The notes: generated from the sequence alone by a model not told the origin. DNA of 64,000 nt from Bacillus sp. CGMCC 1.16541 (GCF_003184905.1 NZ_QFRU01000022.1:1-64000), one strand, 5' to 3'. Numbered from the stretch's first letter, positions 1 through 8,584 are shown. A program made the numbers and translations.

Positions 1-6
1 ATAAAA

Positions 7-55
7 AACTGCACCTCCAATTGTTAGACCAGTGTCTAACAATTGGGGTGCAGTT
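7..55 (-). terminator. Intrinsic terminator, left edge
   Basis: Arms 7-28 and 35-55 form a long, nearly perfect stem (AACTGCACC at the base, one bulged base) with a 6-nt loop. Read on the minus strand it is followed by TTTTTTAT, the usual form of an intrinsic terminator. It is the last of three hairpins downstream of the crt operon and could end that transcript. Confidence 0.75.
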
Positions 56-176
56 CAATGCAGTGCTTTTTTATTTAGAAACTATTTACAAAGAAACAAA
101 GCTTGATAACTATTAAGATAACCCCACAAACAAGCAACCAGACCCCTTGTACTCCCCCTCAAAGAATCCACCTAAT

Positions 177-214
177 GCGTATGACGTCAACCCCGCAAGG
201 GGGGCGTCATACGC
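177..214. repeat. GC-rich hairpin downstream of crtM
   Basis: Arms 177-186 (GCGTATGACG) and 205-214 are perfect complements, and an inner CCCC/GGGG pairing closes around GCAA. There is no T-run, so this is not a classical terminator. It may protect the 3' end of the mRNA or be one unit of a repeat family. It is one of three inverted repeats between positions 7 and 268. Confidence 0.7.
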
Positions 215-219
215 TTAGG

Positions 220-268
220 TCTAGAAATTAGGGCCTAACACCACTTCCGTTAGGCCCTAATTTCTAGA
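220..268. repeat. 20-bp perfect inverted repeat across crtM stop
   Basis: Positions 220-239 and 249-268 are perfect 20-bp complements (arm begins TCTAGAAATTAGGGC) with a 9-nt loop. The right arm contains the crtM stop codon at 264-266. The structure has no T-tract on either strand. Confidence 0.85.
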
Positions 269-1100
269 TCGATGAAATAATTTGTTTCTTTTGCTCACTT
301 GTTACATAATGCTTTGTCTCAAACACTTGATACTGTTCTTTTCGAATTGTATCTAGAATAGCACGGTATAAATAAGCCGCTCCTTTAAGAGGCATACGTG
401 ACGAAAAAGGATAATGATGAAGCGTACTTAACCCTTTCTCATATAGCAATTCTGCTTCTTGCGCCATATGTTCCCACAAGTGAATAAACGAATCATTGAT
501 CACTTTTTCTTTCATCATCTCTTTTGTATATCCGTATTGATTCATTAATTCTTCCGGAACGTAAATACGCTCCCTCTGCAAATCTTCTCCAATATCTCTT
601 AAAATGTTCGTTAATTGCATCGCAATACCAAGAGCAATAGCATCTTCTTCTAACATTTTATGATTCTCAGGAGCTAAGATTGGCAATAACATCAATCCTA
701 CTGTACTCGCTACATGATAAGAATAATATTTTACCTCATGCAATGTTTCATATTCTTTTTTCGTTAAATCCATTCTTTGACCTTTAATCATGTCATCAAA
801 CGCTTTTACGTTCATCTCAAACCGAGAAAACACATCGTGTAACGCGATCCACATCGGCTCTTCCAAATGGACTGCTTGCTTTTTGAAATCTGTAAATTGA
901 CACTCAAATTCTTCTAGCTCTACAAGAGGATTTACTCCTTCATCCACGATATCGTCCACTTTTCGGCAAAATGCGTAGACCGCCCATACTGCTTTTCGTT
1001 TCTCAGCTGGCAACATCGAAAATGCTTTGTAAAATGTTTTTGAATTGGCTGCAATAATCTGTTCGCAATACTTATAAGCATCATCTAACAAATTAGCCAT
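264..1100 (-). CDS. crtM: Dehydrosqualene (4,4'-diapophytoene) synthase
   Basis: Predicted to condense two farnesyl diphosphates head to head, the first committed step of C30 carotenoid synthesis, at the membrane face. The 278-residue protein has both aspartate-rich motifs of the squalene/phytoene synthase family intact: DDIVD at 49-53 and DIGED at 169-173. The start has AAGGAGGG about 10 nt upstream. It is third in a minus-strand operon, 47 bp after a CrtN-type gene. The neighbourhood next to asnO is where B. subtilis carries yisP, a homologue described as a farnesyl diphosphate phosphatase, so a YisP-like activity is the main alternative. Two adjacent desaturase-type genes favour true carotenoid synthesis. 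A 20-bp inverted repeat overlaps the stop codon. Confidence 0.85.
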   Translation of the reverse strand: MANLLDDAYKYCEQIIAANSKTFYKAFSMLPAEKRKAVWAVYAFCRKVDDIVDEGVNPLVELEEFECQFTDFKKQAVHLEEPMWIALHDVFSRFEMNVKAFDDMIKGQRMDLTKKEYETLHEVKYYSYHVASTVGLMLLPILAPENHKMLEEDAIALGIAMQLTNILRDIGEDLQRERIYVPEELMNQYGYTKEMMKEKVINDSFIHLWEHMAQEAELLYEKGLSTLHHYPFSSRMPLKGAAYLYRAILDTIRKEQYQVFETKHYVTSEQKKQIISSI

Positions 1101-1147
1101 CTATTATTTTCCCTCCTTTTATCTTATTATTTTCTATTGAACTTACT

Positions 1148-2626
1148 TTATAAAATAACGCCATCTAATGATAACTGTTCTTGTTCTACCTGCTTCGCTG
1201 CTTCTTCAATGAGGTGATTAGCTAATAGCTTCGCTCCTTGCATAACGATTGGAACACCACCGCCTGGATGAATGGAAGCTCCAACAGCAAAGACATTTTC
1301 ATAGTCATATGGACGATATTGAGGACGAAACACACCTGATTGAAAAAGTTCGGGGGCAATCCCAAAACTTCCTCCTTCATACAATCCAAAATCACGTGCA
1401 TCTTTAGGGGTACGAACTTTCATCCACTCAATTTCTTCTCGAAGACCAGGAAATGCACGTTGTTCAATTTGATCAATCATCCGTTCAATAAATTCACCTT
1501 GCTGTTTCCAGTCAATATGGTCACCGGACGGAACTGGAACGAGTGTATAAAGAACACTCTTGCCTTTTGGTGCAAGCGTATCATCCAACAACGACGGATA
1601 AAATGTATAAAATGCTGGGTCTGTTGGTAATTCTTTTGTTTTAAACACTTCATCCATGTGTTTAGTGAAAGAGCTACCCATAAAGAACTGATGAACATTT
1701 CCATGAGTATAACGTCTCTTTAAACCAAAATAGAATAATAAACAACTAGACGATGGTGTATACGTTTTCTCTTTTTGTTTTGTCAACTTTGACATAAGAG
1801 GGAAGTCACCATTTAATACAACGCTGTTCGCCGAATATACTTTTCCATTTGCAATTAGTCCCGTTGCTACCTGACCATCAAAACAAACTTCCTCTACTTT
1901 AAAATTAAGATGAATCTTTACTTGACGTTTTTCTAACTCTTCTTGAATAACCTCCACTAAACTTGCATAACCACCCTTCACATAATAAATGCCATGTTCA
2001 TGTTCACTATAAGGCACAAGTGAATAAATAGCTGGTGATGTGTAAGGATTCCCACCAATATAAAGAGATTGTAGTGAATATGCTTGTTGCAAACGCTCAT
2101 CTTTAAAATGAGAAGATACATATTTATGGACCGATTGATGAGCGTTTAGCTTACTTAATATTTTTAAATTGTTCCACGTCCAAAAATCTCGCTTTTTCGC
2201 AAACGTTTTTTGCAAGAAAGCTCGATGGCCTAAAGCAAACTTCTCTTTCATCTCTGTCATAAATTGAGCAAAATGGTTTTCCTCCCCTGGAAAAACTCTT
2301 CGAATTTCTTCTATTTGTTTTTCTAAAGATGCATGCTTTGTATATGTTGTACCATCTAAATAGTTAATCGTGTACAAAGGATCACACTTTATTAGTTCAT
2401 AGCGAGAAGATGAAATTCCCGCTTCCTCTAAAATTTCCTTTAGCATGTGAGGGAGTAATACAATGGTTGGACCTTCATCAATGCGATACGTATCATGCTC
2501 TGTAAATGCAAGACGCCCACCTAATTTATCTTCTTTTTCAAAAATCTCCACTTCTATGCCTTTCTTTGTTAACAATAAAGCTGTAACTAATCCTCCAATT
2601 CCTCCTCCGACAATAGCTACTTTCAT
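1148..2626 (-). CDS. crtN: CrtN-type diapophytoene desaturase family protein
   Basis: FAD-dependent oxidoreductase of the phytoene/diapophytoene desaturase family, 492 residues. It shows an N-terminal dinucleotide-binding glycine motif (GGGIGG, residues 7-12), an EK..GGR segment, and a conserved C-terminal FAD motif around residue 440 (GASIHPGGGVP). From memory of S. aureus sequences it looks closer to CrtN than to the terminal oxidase CrtP, so desaturation of diapophytoene to diaponeurosporene or diapolycopene is the likely role. Its start overlaps the stop of the upstream desaturase gene as ATGA, so the two are probably translationally coupled. The split of roles with its neighbour cannot be settled from sequence alone. 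Confidence 0.8.
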   Translation of the reverse strand: MKVAIVGGGIGGLVTALLLTKKGIEVEIFEKEDKLGGRLAFTEHDTYRIDEGPTIVLLPHMLKEILEEAGISSSRYELIKCDPLYTINYLDGTTYTKHASLEKQIEEIRRVFPGEENHFAQFMTEMKEKFALGHRAFLQKTFAKKRDFWTWNNLKILSKLNAHQSVHKYVSSHFKDERLQQAYSLQSLYIGGNPYTSPAIYSLVPYSEHEHGIYYVKGGYASLVEVIQEELEKRQVKIHLNFKVEEVCFDGQVATGLIANGKVYSANSVVLNGDFPLMSKLTKQKEKTYTPSSSCLLFYFGLKRRYTHGNVHQFFMGSSFTKHMDEVFKTKELPTDPAFYTFYPSLLDDTLAPKGKSVLYTLVPVPSGDHIDWKQQGEFIERMIDQIEQRAFPGLREEIEWMKVRTPKDARDFGLYEGGSFGIAPELFQSGVFRPQYRPYDYENVFAVGASIHPGGGVPIVMQGAKLLANHLIEEAAKQVEQEQLSLDGVIL

Positions 2627-4152
2627 AGCACTCGCTCCAATTGGTTTGTCGTTTGCATTGGTTGATTAAATGGTTTTGCATCTCGTTTTAACATGGCCTT
2701 CGTTGTAATTCTTGCCGATTCCAAGATAGTAGGTAAACCACTTCCTGGATGTGTTCCCCCCCCTACAAGCCAACAATCATCTAACTCTTCAAAACGATTG
2801 TGTGGACGAAGAACCATCATTTGAGAAAGTTGATGCCCTAAATTAAATGTCGCTCCTTTATATACGTACACATCTTCTTCCCATTCCTTTGGAGAAAGAA
2901 TCTGTTCCACTTCAATATAATCTGCAATATCTTTAAATTCTGTTCGTTCTTGTACAGTTTTTAACACAAGATCTCTAAACTGACCCTTTATCTCATCCCA
3001 CTCAATTCCGCTAAAATTATTCGGTACAGGAGCTAAAATGTAGAGAGCAGATTTCCCCTCTGGCGCTAGCGTCGGATCTGTGACACTTGCATTTTGAATA
3101 TAAATAGAAGGGTCATTTGGTAACGTTAACGTTTTAGTAATCTCTTCTACGTTTTTCTTATAATCATCAGCAAAGATAATGGTATGATGAGGTAAATCGT
3201 ACTTTTTGTTTACCCCTAAATAAATCATAAAAGTAGAACAAGAATACTTTTTGTTTTCTAGTTTCTTTTTTTCGTATTTTTTTAGAATGCCCTCATCCAC
3301 TAAATGTGTCATCGCATGAGCAAAATCTCCGTTAATTACAACATCATCTGATGGTACTTTCTTTCCATCTTCAAGTATGACTCCTTTTACTTGTCGACCT
3401 TCAATCCATAACTTTTTCACACCACAATTGACATGAATGCGCCCTCCGTATTCTTTGACCACTTTTGCCATCGCCTCAGAAAGCTGATTTACTCCACCAA
3501 TCGGGTGATAAATGCCATACGCGTGCTCCATGTAAGATAAGATAGAAAAGGCGCCTGGACATTCCCAAGGAGACATTCCTAAATATTTTGATTGAAAGGT
3601 AAACGCAAGCTTTAATTGTTCTGCTGAAAAATAAGTACTCAATACGTCATATAAACTTTTACCGAGTGATAAATGAGGCAATGCTCGAAAAACAGATGGA
3701 CTTAAGTAGTGATGAAAACGATCCATTTGACTTTGTAATAACGGTGTCAAAGCATCCATTTTCACAGCGGTCTCATTCATAAATCGATCATATCCTTCTC
3801 CGTTACCTGGAAAGTGCTTCTCAATTTCAACCTTCATCTTCACTGTATTATCTGACATGCGGACATTTTTATCATTAAACACAAGTTCATACATCATGTG
3901 TAACCTTTTTAAGTCAAGGTAATCATGCGCATTTCTTCCTGACGCTTCAAACATCTCTTCTACAATGTGCGGCATACTTAAAAATGTTGGCCCCATATCA
4001 AACGTATATCCATCCATTTTAATTGCAGAGTTTCTTCCTCCAACATACGATTGCTTTTCGTATACATCTATTTCATAACCGTGGCTAGCTAACAACATTG
4101 CAGCCGCTAATCCTCCTGGACCTGCTCCAATTACAGTCACACGCTTGCGCAT
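2623..4152 (-). CDS. CrtN/CrtI-type carotenoid desaturase or oxygenase
   Basis: Second FAD-dependent carotenoid oxidoreductase, first gene of the crt operon. The ATG at 4152 (MRKRVTV) is chosen because AGGAGG lies 6-7 nt upstream and the dinucleotide-binding motif (GAGPGG) begins soon after; a longer frame to 4179 lacks a site. The C-terminal motif GGGTHPGSGLP is present. Family members either desaturate C30 precursors or oxidise terminal methyl groups (CrtP/CrtNb). With a CrtN-like gene downstream, this one may do the complementary step; that is inference. The operon has no visible glycosyltransferase or acyltransferase, so any staphyloxanthin-like decoration would need genes elsewhere. Confidence 0.8.
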   Translation of the reverse strand: MRKRVTVIGAGPGGLAAAMLLASHGYEIDVYEKQSYVGGRNSAIKMDGYTFDMGPTFLSMPHIVEEMFEASGRNAHDYLDLKRLHMMYELVFNDKNVRMSDNTVKMKVEIEKHFPGNGEGYDRFMNETAVKMDALTPLLQSQMDRFHHYLSPSVFRALPHLSLGKSLYDVLSTYFSAEQLKLAFTFQSKYLGMSPWECPGAFSILSYMEHAYGIYHPIGGVNQLSEAMAKVVKEYGGRIHVNCGVKKLWIEGRQVKGVILEDGKKVPSDDVVINGDFAHAMTHLVDEGILKKYEKKKLENKKYSCSTFMIYLGVNKKYDLPHHTIIFADDYKKNVEEITKTLTLPNDPSIYIQNASVTDPTLAPEGKSALYILAPVPNNFSGIEWDEIKGQFRDLVLKTVQERTEFKDIADYIEVEQILSPKEWEEDVYVYKGATFNLGHQLSQMMVLRPHNRFEELDDCWLVGGGTHPGSGLPTILESARITTKAMLKRDAKPFNQPMQTTNQLERVL

Positions 4153-4171
4153 GATATTCCTCCTAATAAAG

Positions 4172-4221
4172 TTATACAAATATTATACAAACATTATACA
4201 AATCTTATGAAAAAATGACAA
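4172..4221 (-). promoter_or_regulatory. crt promoter with three 11-bp direct repeats (CarH/LitR-type operator)
   Basis: Minus-strand promoter: -35 TTGTCA (4216-4221), 17-bp spacer, perfect -10 TATAAT (4193-4198). On the plus strand TTATACAAA occurs three times at exact 11-bp spacing (4172, 4183, 4194), followed by a decayed fourth copy at 4205. The repeats cover the -10 and the expected start site, so a bound protein would block initiation. Each copy fits nTnnACAnnnn, the form I recall for the Thermus CarH operator. The regulator gene is not in this window. Confidence 0.75.
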
Positions 4222-4402
4222 TAAAAAAATAGCTTTCTGTTATTTATTAATCAAATATGGACATTCTTACTATTACTTTATGTACAAACATGACAGATAT
4301 ATCCTTAACTACCTAAACCTTATTTTATACGCCCCTTCTTTTTATACTCTCATTAATCAAATCGAAAAGAAAAAGAGTTTAGATCATTATGCGATGGCAT
4401 AC

Positions 4403-4440
4403 AAAAAGGGTGATTTATAAACGCTTCAATCACCCTTTTT
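4403..4440. terminator. Bidirectional terminator after asnO
   Basis: Perfect 12-bp stem, AAAAAGGGTGAT (4403-4414) with ATCACCCTTTTT (4429-4440), A-rich on one side and T-rich on the other. It lies directly downstream of the asnO stop on the minus strand. The rest of 4222-4402 is A+T-rich and holds no gene. Confidence 0.85.
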
Positions 4441-4446
4441 TGAAAG

Positions 4447-6294
4447 TTATTCTCTTATTTGAATACCATACTCTTTAAACCAGACGTGAATTTGAGCTAA
4501 ATGGGCTAACAGTTGTGGACCTGTCATTAACTGTCCAAACCAAGGGACTTTAAAGTCTTCACCTCCAGACTTTACAATGTTTGCTAGCTTTTGCTCGTCA
4601 AAAAATTCATGTAACGGGGAAGTACGATCTGCTAGTAGACTCTCTAACCAAACTGTCACCGACTTTGTGTAAGCTGGATTATGTGTTTTAGGATAAGGAC
4701 TCTTTTTACGATACAAAACGTCGTGAGGGAGTGTACCTTCAAGTGCTTTGCGTAAAATGCCTTTCTCTTGATTCCCTGCTGTCTTCATCGACCATGGGAT
4801 GTTCCACGCATATTCAACTAGGCGATGGTCTGCAAATGGTACACGCACTTCTAAGCTTGCTCCCATACTCATTCGGTCTTTACGGTCAAGTAAGGTCGTC
4901 ATAAACCAAATCATATTTAAATAAAATAGCTTTCTTCGCTGTGCATCTTCTACGGACTCTCCATCTAGCAATGGTGTTTCTTTCACTGTCTCTTCATAAC
5001 GCGCTTGGACGTACTCTTTTAAATTCAACTTTTGTCTCCACGAGTCTTGTAATAAGTCCACTCGCGCATCAACTGAACGCATCCAAGGAAATGCTTCTGA
5101 TGCTAAGTCATGCTTTCGATGAAACCACGGATAACCACCGAAAATTTCATCGGCGCATTCTCCAGATAAGCCAACAACAAAGTCTTTTTTGATTTCTCGA
5201 CAAAACCATAAAAGAGATGAATCAATATCAGCCATACCAGGAAGGTCGCGTACAAGTACCGACTCTGTTAAATATTGAACAAGTTCTTCTGTAGGAATGA
5301 CACATCGATGGTGAAGAGTATCAAACTCTTTTGACATCATTTGAATGTATGCTACATCTGAATTTGGTTGAAATTCATTTGCCTTAAAATACTTATCGTT
5401 ATCTTCGTAATCAATTGAATACGTATGAAGCTGCCCCTTACCTTCCGCTTTAAACGCATTAGCAGCAATTGCAGTAATCGCACTAGAGTCAACACCACCA
5501 GATAAAAATGTACACACAGGTACATCTGACACGAGTTGACGTACAATTGCGTCTTTTAATAGAAAACCAACGTGTTCAGTCGTTTCCTCTAGTGCTTCTG
5601 TATGTTCTTTACTTTCAACATTCCAATAACGCCATACATTCAAGCCTTCACGGCTAAATGTTAACGCATGAGCCGGTCGAAGCTCATCAATTCCTTTAAA
5701 TACCCCATGTCCCGGAGAACGAGACGGGCCTAATCCAAATACTTCTGCAAGGCCATCTAATCCAACTTCTGCTTTTACATCTGGATGAGCTAAGAGTGCT
5801 TTTAATTCAGACCCAAACTGAATCCCACCGCGATAAGCATGATAAAAAAGAGGTTTAACGCCTAAACGGTCTCTTACAACGAATAACTTTTGTGCCCTTT
5901 CATCCCAAATGGCAAATGCAAAAATACCATTTAAATGTTCCACGCACGCTTCTTTCCACTCGATATAAGATGTAAGTAATACTTCTGTATCTGAGTGCCC
6001 TTGAAACGTATATCCACGTTTTTGTAACTCTTTCCGAATATCCTCTGTGTTGTAAAGCTCGCCGTTATAACAGATTGTATAAGTATGGTCCTCTTTTTTT
6101 CGTTGCATCGGTTGCTTGCCACCTTCTGGATCTACGACAACAAGTCGTTTATGTCCAAAGGCAACATGTTGATGTGTCCAAACATTTGTATCATCTGGTC
6201 CTCTTTTCGTTAACGTTTCAGCCATTTTTTCAACGATTGCTTGTTCAGTTAAAAGTGATCGATTAAAATCAGCCCAGCCTGTTATTCCACACAT
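4447..6294 (-). CDS. asnO: Asparagine synthase (glutamine-hydrolysing)
   Basis: Makes asparagine from aspartate, ATP and glutamine. The start at 6294 gives MCGITG, placing the essential nucleophile at Cys2 after removal of the initiator Met; the frame is open to 6342 but an earlier start would bury it. AAAGGATG lies upstream. The 615 residues comprise an N-terminal class II glutamine amidotransferase domain (first ~200 residues) and a C-terminal synthetase domain with the PP-loop SGGVDSS near residue 265. The length matches B. subtilis AsnO, the paralogue linked to sporulation, and the neighbours yisN, yisL and yisK match that locus. Confidence 0.93.
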   Translation of the reverse strand: MCGITGWADFNRSLLTEQAIVEKMAETLTKRGPDDTNVWTHQHVAFGHKRLVVVDPEGGKQPMQRKKEDHTYTICYNGELYNTEDIRKELQKRGYTFQGHSDTEVLLTSYIEWKEACVEHLNGIFAFAIWDERAQKLFVVRDRLGVKPLFYHAYRGGIQFGSELKALLAHPDVKAEVGLDGLAEVFGLGPSRSPGHGVFKGIDELRPAHALTFSREGLNVWRYWNVESKEHTEALEETTEHVGFLLKDAIVRQLVSDVPVCTFLSGGVDSSAITAIAANAFKAEGKGQLHTYSIDYEDNDKYFKANEFQPNSDVAYIQMMSKEFDTLHHRCVIPTEELVQYLTESVLVRDLPGMADIDSSLLWFCREIKKDFVVGLSGECADEIFGGYPWFHRKHDLASEAFPWMRSVDARVDLLQDSWRQKLNLKEYVQARYEETVKETPLLDGESVEDAQRRKLFYLNMIWFMTTLLDRKDRMSMGASLEVRVPFADHRLVEYAWNIPWSMKTAGNQEKGILRKALEGTLPHDVLYRKKSPYPKTHNPAYTKSVTVWLESLLADRTSPLHEFFDEQKLANIVKSGGEDFKVPWFGQLMTGPQLLAHLAQIHVWFKEYGIQIRE

Positions 6295-6387
6295 ATCTTT
6301 ATCATCCTTTCTATTTAACGTGGCTATAGGTGCAATAATCACATTGTATGCATAGAACCCAGGCTCGTTGATTTGTCCTTTCTTTTA

Positions 6388-6411
6388 TTACATAGCAAAT
6401 TACTTATGTAA
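6388..6411. repeat. Dyad TTACATA-N10-TATGTAA between asnO and yisN
   Basis: A 7-bp perfect inverted repeat with a 10-bp spacer in the 184-bp divergent intergenic region between asnO and the DUF2777 gene. The position suggests a regulator site for one or both genes. No regulator can be named. Confidence 0.45.
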
Positions 6412-6478
6412 GCGTTATAAATGTACTTATTTTAGGTAATAAAGAGATGAGAATATTTTTTACACGGAGGTTTTTTAC

Positions 6479-7039
6479 ATGAAATATGATTCAAAATTAG
6501 ATATTTTCAAAGAACAAGAACGCTCTTACTTATCAGGTGTTGTCGAATGTATCGATTCTCAATGGGTATTTTTTGAGGAAGATAGTGATGAAGCATCTAT
6601 GGTAGACGACATTGTAAATGAATCTTTAGAGATTTATCTACATGATACATGGCAAAAAGCAATCTTTATGAGCGACAATCTATTAAAATTACACGGTGAA
6701 ACCTACATGATGAAAGATGGAGATTTATTACGTGTGAGAAAAACACTTCAGCACGCTTATGAACAATTACTTGAATCACTTGAAGTTGAAGCATTTTCTC
6801 AATTTGCCGCACAGTTAAACTCCTTGCATTTCTCCCTTTATGATTGTATTTATTGCCACAACACATTGCTTTTTCTACCGAGTCATGAAGACATAAGTGG
6901 TGTAAACATCCTTGTGTATGATAACGAAGAGTCCATTTGCTCTGTGCATCATTTATTTACTAGAGGAGCCGAACACGAAGATCGCTTTGAATACACGATG
7001 AACGATGGAAAGCGCGTGATGAATATTTGGAAAAAATAA
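6479..7039 (+). CDS. yisN: YisN-like protein (DUF2777), function unknown
   Basis: A 186-residue acidic, soluble protein with no signal peptide or membrane segment. Assignment to the YisN/DUF2777 family rests mainly on position: it is divergent from asnO, as yisN is in B. subtilis. The protein has a C-x-x-C pair in its middle (IYCHNTLLF region, with cysteines at roughly 122 and 125), but no catalytic signature. ACGGAGG lies 9 nt before the ATG. It is followed by a terminator shared with the converging yisL. Expression during sporulation is possible from the company it keeps but is not shown here. Confidence 0.65.
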   Translation: MKYDSKLDIFKEQERSYLSGVVECIDSQWVFFEEDSDEASMVDDIVNESLEIYLHDTWQKAIFMSDNLLKLHGETYMMKDGDLLRVRKTLQHAYEQLLESLEVEAFSQFAAQLNSLHFSLYDCIYCHNTLLFLPSHEDISGVNILVYDNEESICSVHHLFTRGAEHEDRFEYTMNDGKRVMNIWKK

Positions 7040-7068
7040 AAAAGCCACCATCGCAGGTAGCTTCTTAA
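7040..7068 (-). terminator. Terminator of yisL
   Basis: On the minus strand, AGCTACC-tgcgat-GGTGGCT forms a stem with one G-U pair followed by TTTTTTATTTTTT. It sits between the converging yisN and yisL genes and overlaps the end of yisL. Confidence 0.65.
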
Positions 7069-7421
7069 TAACTTAATACAACGTATCCATAATAGAATAC
7101 TAACACTAATGCTACAGCTAGTAAGCCCCATGCTACGGCTGTAGACTTGCGTTTTTTACTACGCACAAGTACCATTTCCATACCGCCAATGACTAGAATA
7201 CCAAAGATTCCTTTTAAAATGGCGCTTAGCGAAGCAAATTGATACAATGCACCTAGTAAATGTAAGCCAGACAGTAAAACGAGAATATAGAAAAGGCGTA
7301 AAATCATATGAACGATTTTTTGACCTTTAAGTTTCCCACTACGTAGTAAACCAATGTTTACGACAAATAAAACTAATAATAGCGTCCAAAGTGTTACGTG
7401 TAAATGTATTGCCCACATCAT
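7065..7421 (-). CDS. yisL: YisL-family small membrane protein (UPF0344)
   Basis: A 118-residue, very hydrophobic protein with about four predicted membrane helices joined by short basic loops (SGKLKG and RSKKRKS). It matches the YisL/UPF0344 family in length, in the HMILRLFYIL segment of helix 2 and in position between yisK and yisN. The function of the family is unknown. The first two codons are both Met; GAGGCGATGAG upstream supports either. The gap to yisK is about 60 bp, so cotranscription is plausible. Confidence 0.8.
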   Translation of the reverse strand: MMWAIHLHVTLWTLLLVLFVVNIGLLRSGKLKGQKIVHMILRLFYILVLLSGLHLLGALYQFASLSAILKGIFGILVIGGMEMVLVRSKKRKSTAVAWGLLAVALVLVFYYGYVVLSY

Positions 7422-7484
7422 GTCTCATCGCCTCCTTTCAGTATGTATCATACCATGAAAGGTGAAAAGCAACCAAGAAAATAC

Positions 7485-8387
7485 TTACTGTTCAATTGCA
7501 TTACGTAATGTTCCAATCGAATCAACCGAAACCTCAATCACGTCGCCTGGATTCAAAAATTTGGGAGGGTTAAAGCCTTTTCCGACACCAGCAGGAGTTC
7601 CTGTAGCGATAATATCACCTGGCTCTAATGTCATCCCTTGTGAAATCACCGAAATAATTTCTTCAATTGAAAAGATAAATTGTTCGGTGTTTCCTCTTTG
7701 ACGAATTTCTCCATTTACTTTTGTTTCAATTTGTAAATGATGAGGATCTTTAATTGCGGACTTATGTACAATAACTGGTCCCATCGGACAAGAAGTATCT
7801 AAGCTTTTCCCTAATAAAAATTGCTTGTGCCTTGCTTGTAGGTCTCGAGCTGTTACATCATTCACAATGGTATAGCCAAACACGTGTGACAAAGCATCTT
7901 CTTTTACAATTCCCGTTCCTTTTTTACCAATAATGACGGCTAACTCACCTTCATAATCAAGCTCCTTTGTCACGTGACGATGATTTAAGATTACTTGGTC
8001 ATGTCCAATGACTGTTGTAGGTGCTTTTGAAAATAACATAATATGAGACGGTATGTCTTCTTTGCTTCCCATTTCAATCGCATGATCTGCATAATTCTTC
8101 CCTACGCAAAAAATGTTTTTACGTGGCCTTGGAATCGGAGCAACGATGACTGTATCCTCTAATTTATACACACCATTTTCTACATTCACTTGATCGTCAA
8201 TCGCTTCAACAAGTCGTTTCACTTTTGCTTCCACACGTTCATAAAGTTCAATAAACTCGATCATTGATGAAGGAATGTCTCTTGTACCAAACACTTTCTC
8301 TTCAACTCGTTCTAAATCAATAACTGTTTGTGTTAATTGTACCCCTACAAACTCTCGCTCTTGGTAGACAGCTGTTATAAATTTCAT
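7485..8387 (-). CDS. yisK: YisK-like fumarylacetoacetate hydrolase-fold enzyme
   Basis: A 300-residue member of the fumarylacetoacetate hydrolase superfamily. The metal-binding part is visible (YEGELAVIIGKKG and the GPVIV segment), as is the GDIIATGTPAGVG region near the C-terminus. B. subtilis YisK has been reported as an oxaloacetate decarboxylase; hydrolysis or decarboxylation of another 2-oxo acid cannot be excluded. The start at 8387 is preferred because AGGAGG lies 7 nt upstream; ATG at 8393 is the alternative, and the frame is open to 8417. The promoter region upstream contains TATAAT-like DNA near 8460-8475. Confidence 0.85.
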   Translation of the reverse strand: MKFITAVYQEREFVGVQLTQTVIDLERVEEKVFGTRDIPSSMIEFIELYERVEAKVKRLVEAIDDQVNVENGVYKLEDTVIVAPIPRPRKNIFCVGKNYADHAIEMGSKEDIPSHIMLFSKAPTTVIGHDQVILNHRHVTKELDYEGELAVIIGKKGTGIVKEDALSHVFGYTIVNDVTARDLQARHKQFLLGKSLDTSCPMGPVIVHKSAIKDPHHLQIETKVNGEIRQRGNTEQFIFSIEEIISVISQGMTLEPGDIIATGTPAGVGKGFNPPKFLNPGDVIEVSVDSIGTLRNAIEQ

Positions 8388-8584
8388 CTTCATACCTCCT
8401 CCTTCTCCCTTCGACAAATTCTTTTAAAATCCTGTTAGTTTTGTCAGATAAACTTCTTGTTATTATAGGTTCGTTTATTATCGTTTACCAAATAGTTTAG
8501 AAAGAAAGGTTGCTATCTAACAAGGAGCGGCATGTACTTGACTTTACATTCAAGTATTCACTCTCCACAGGGCAGGTGATAAAC

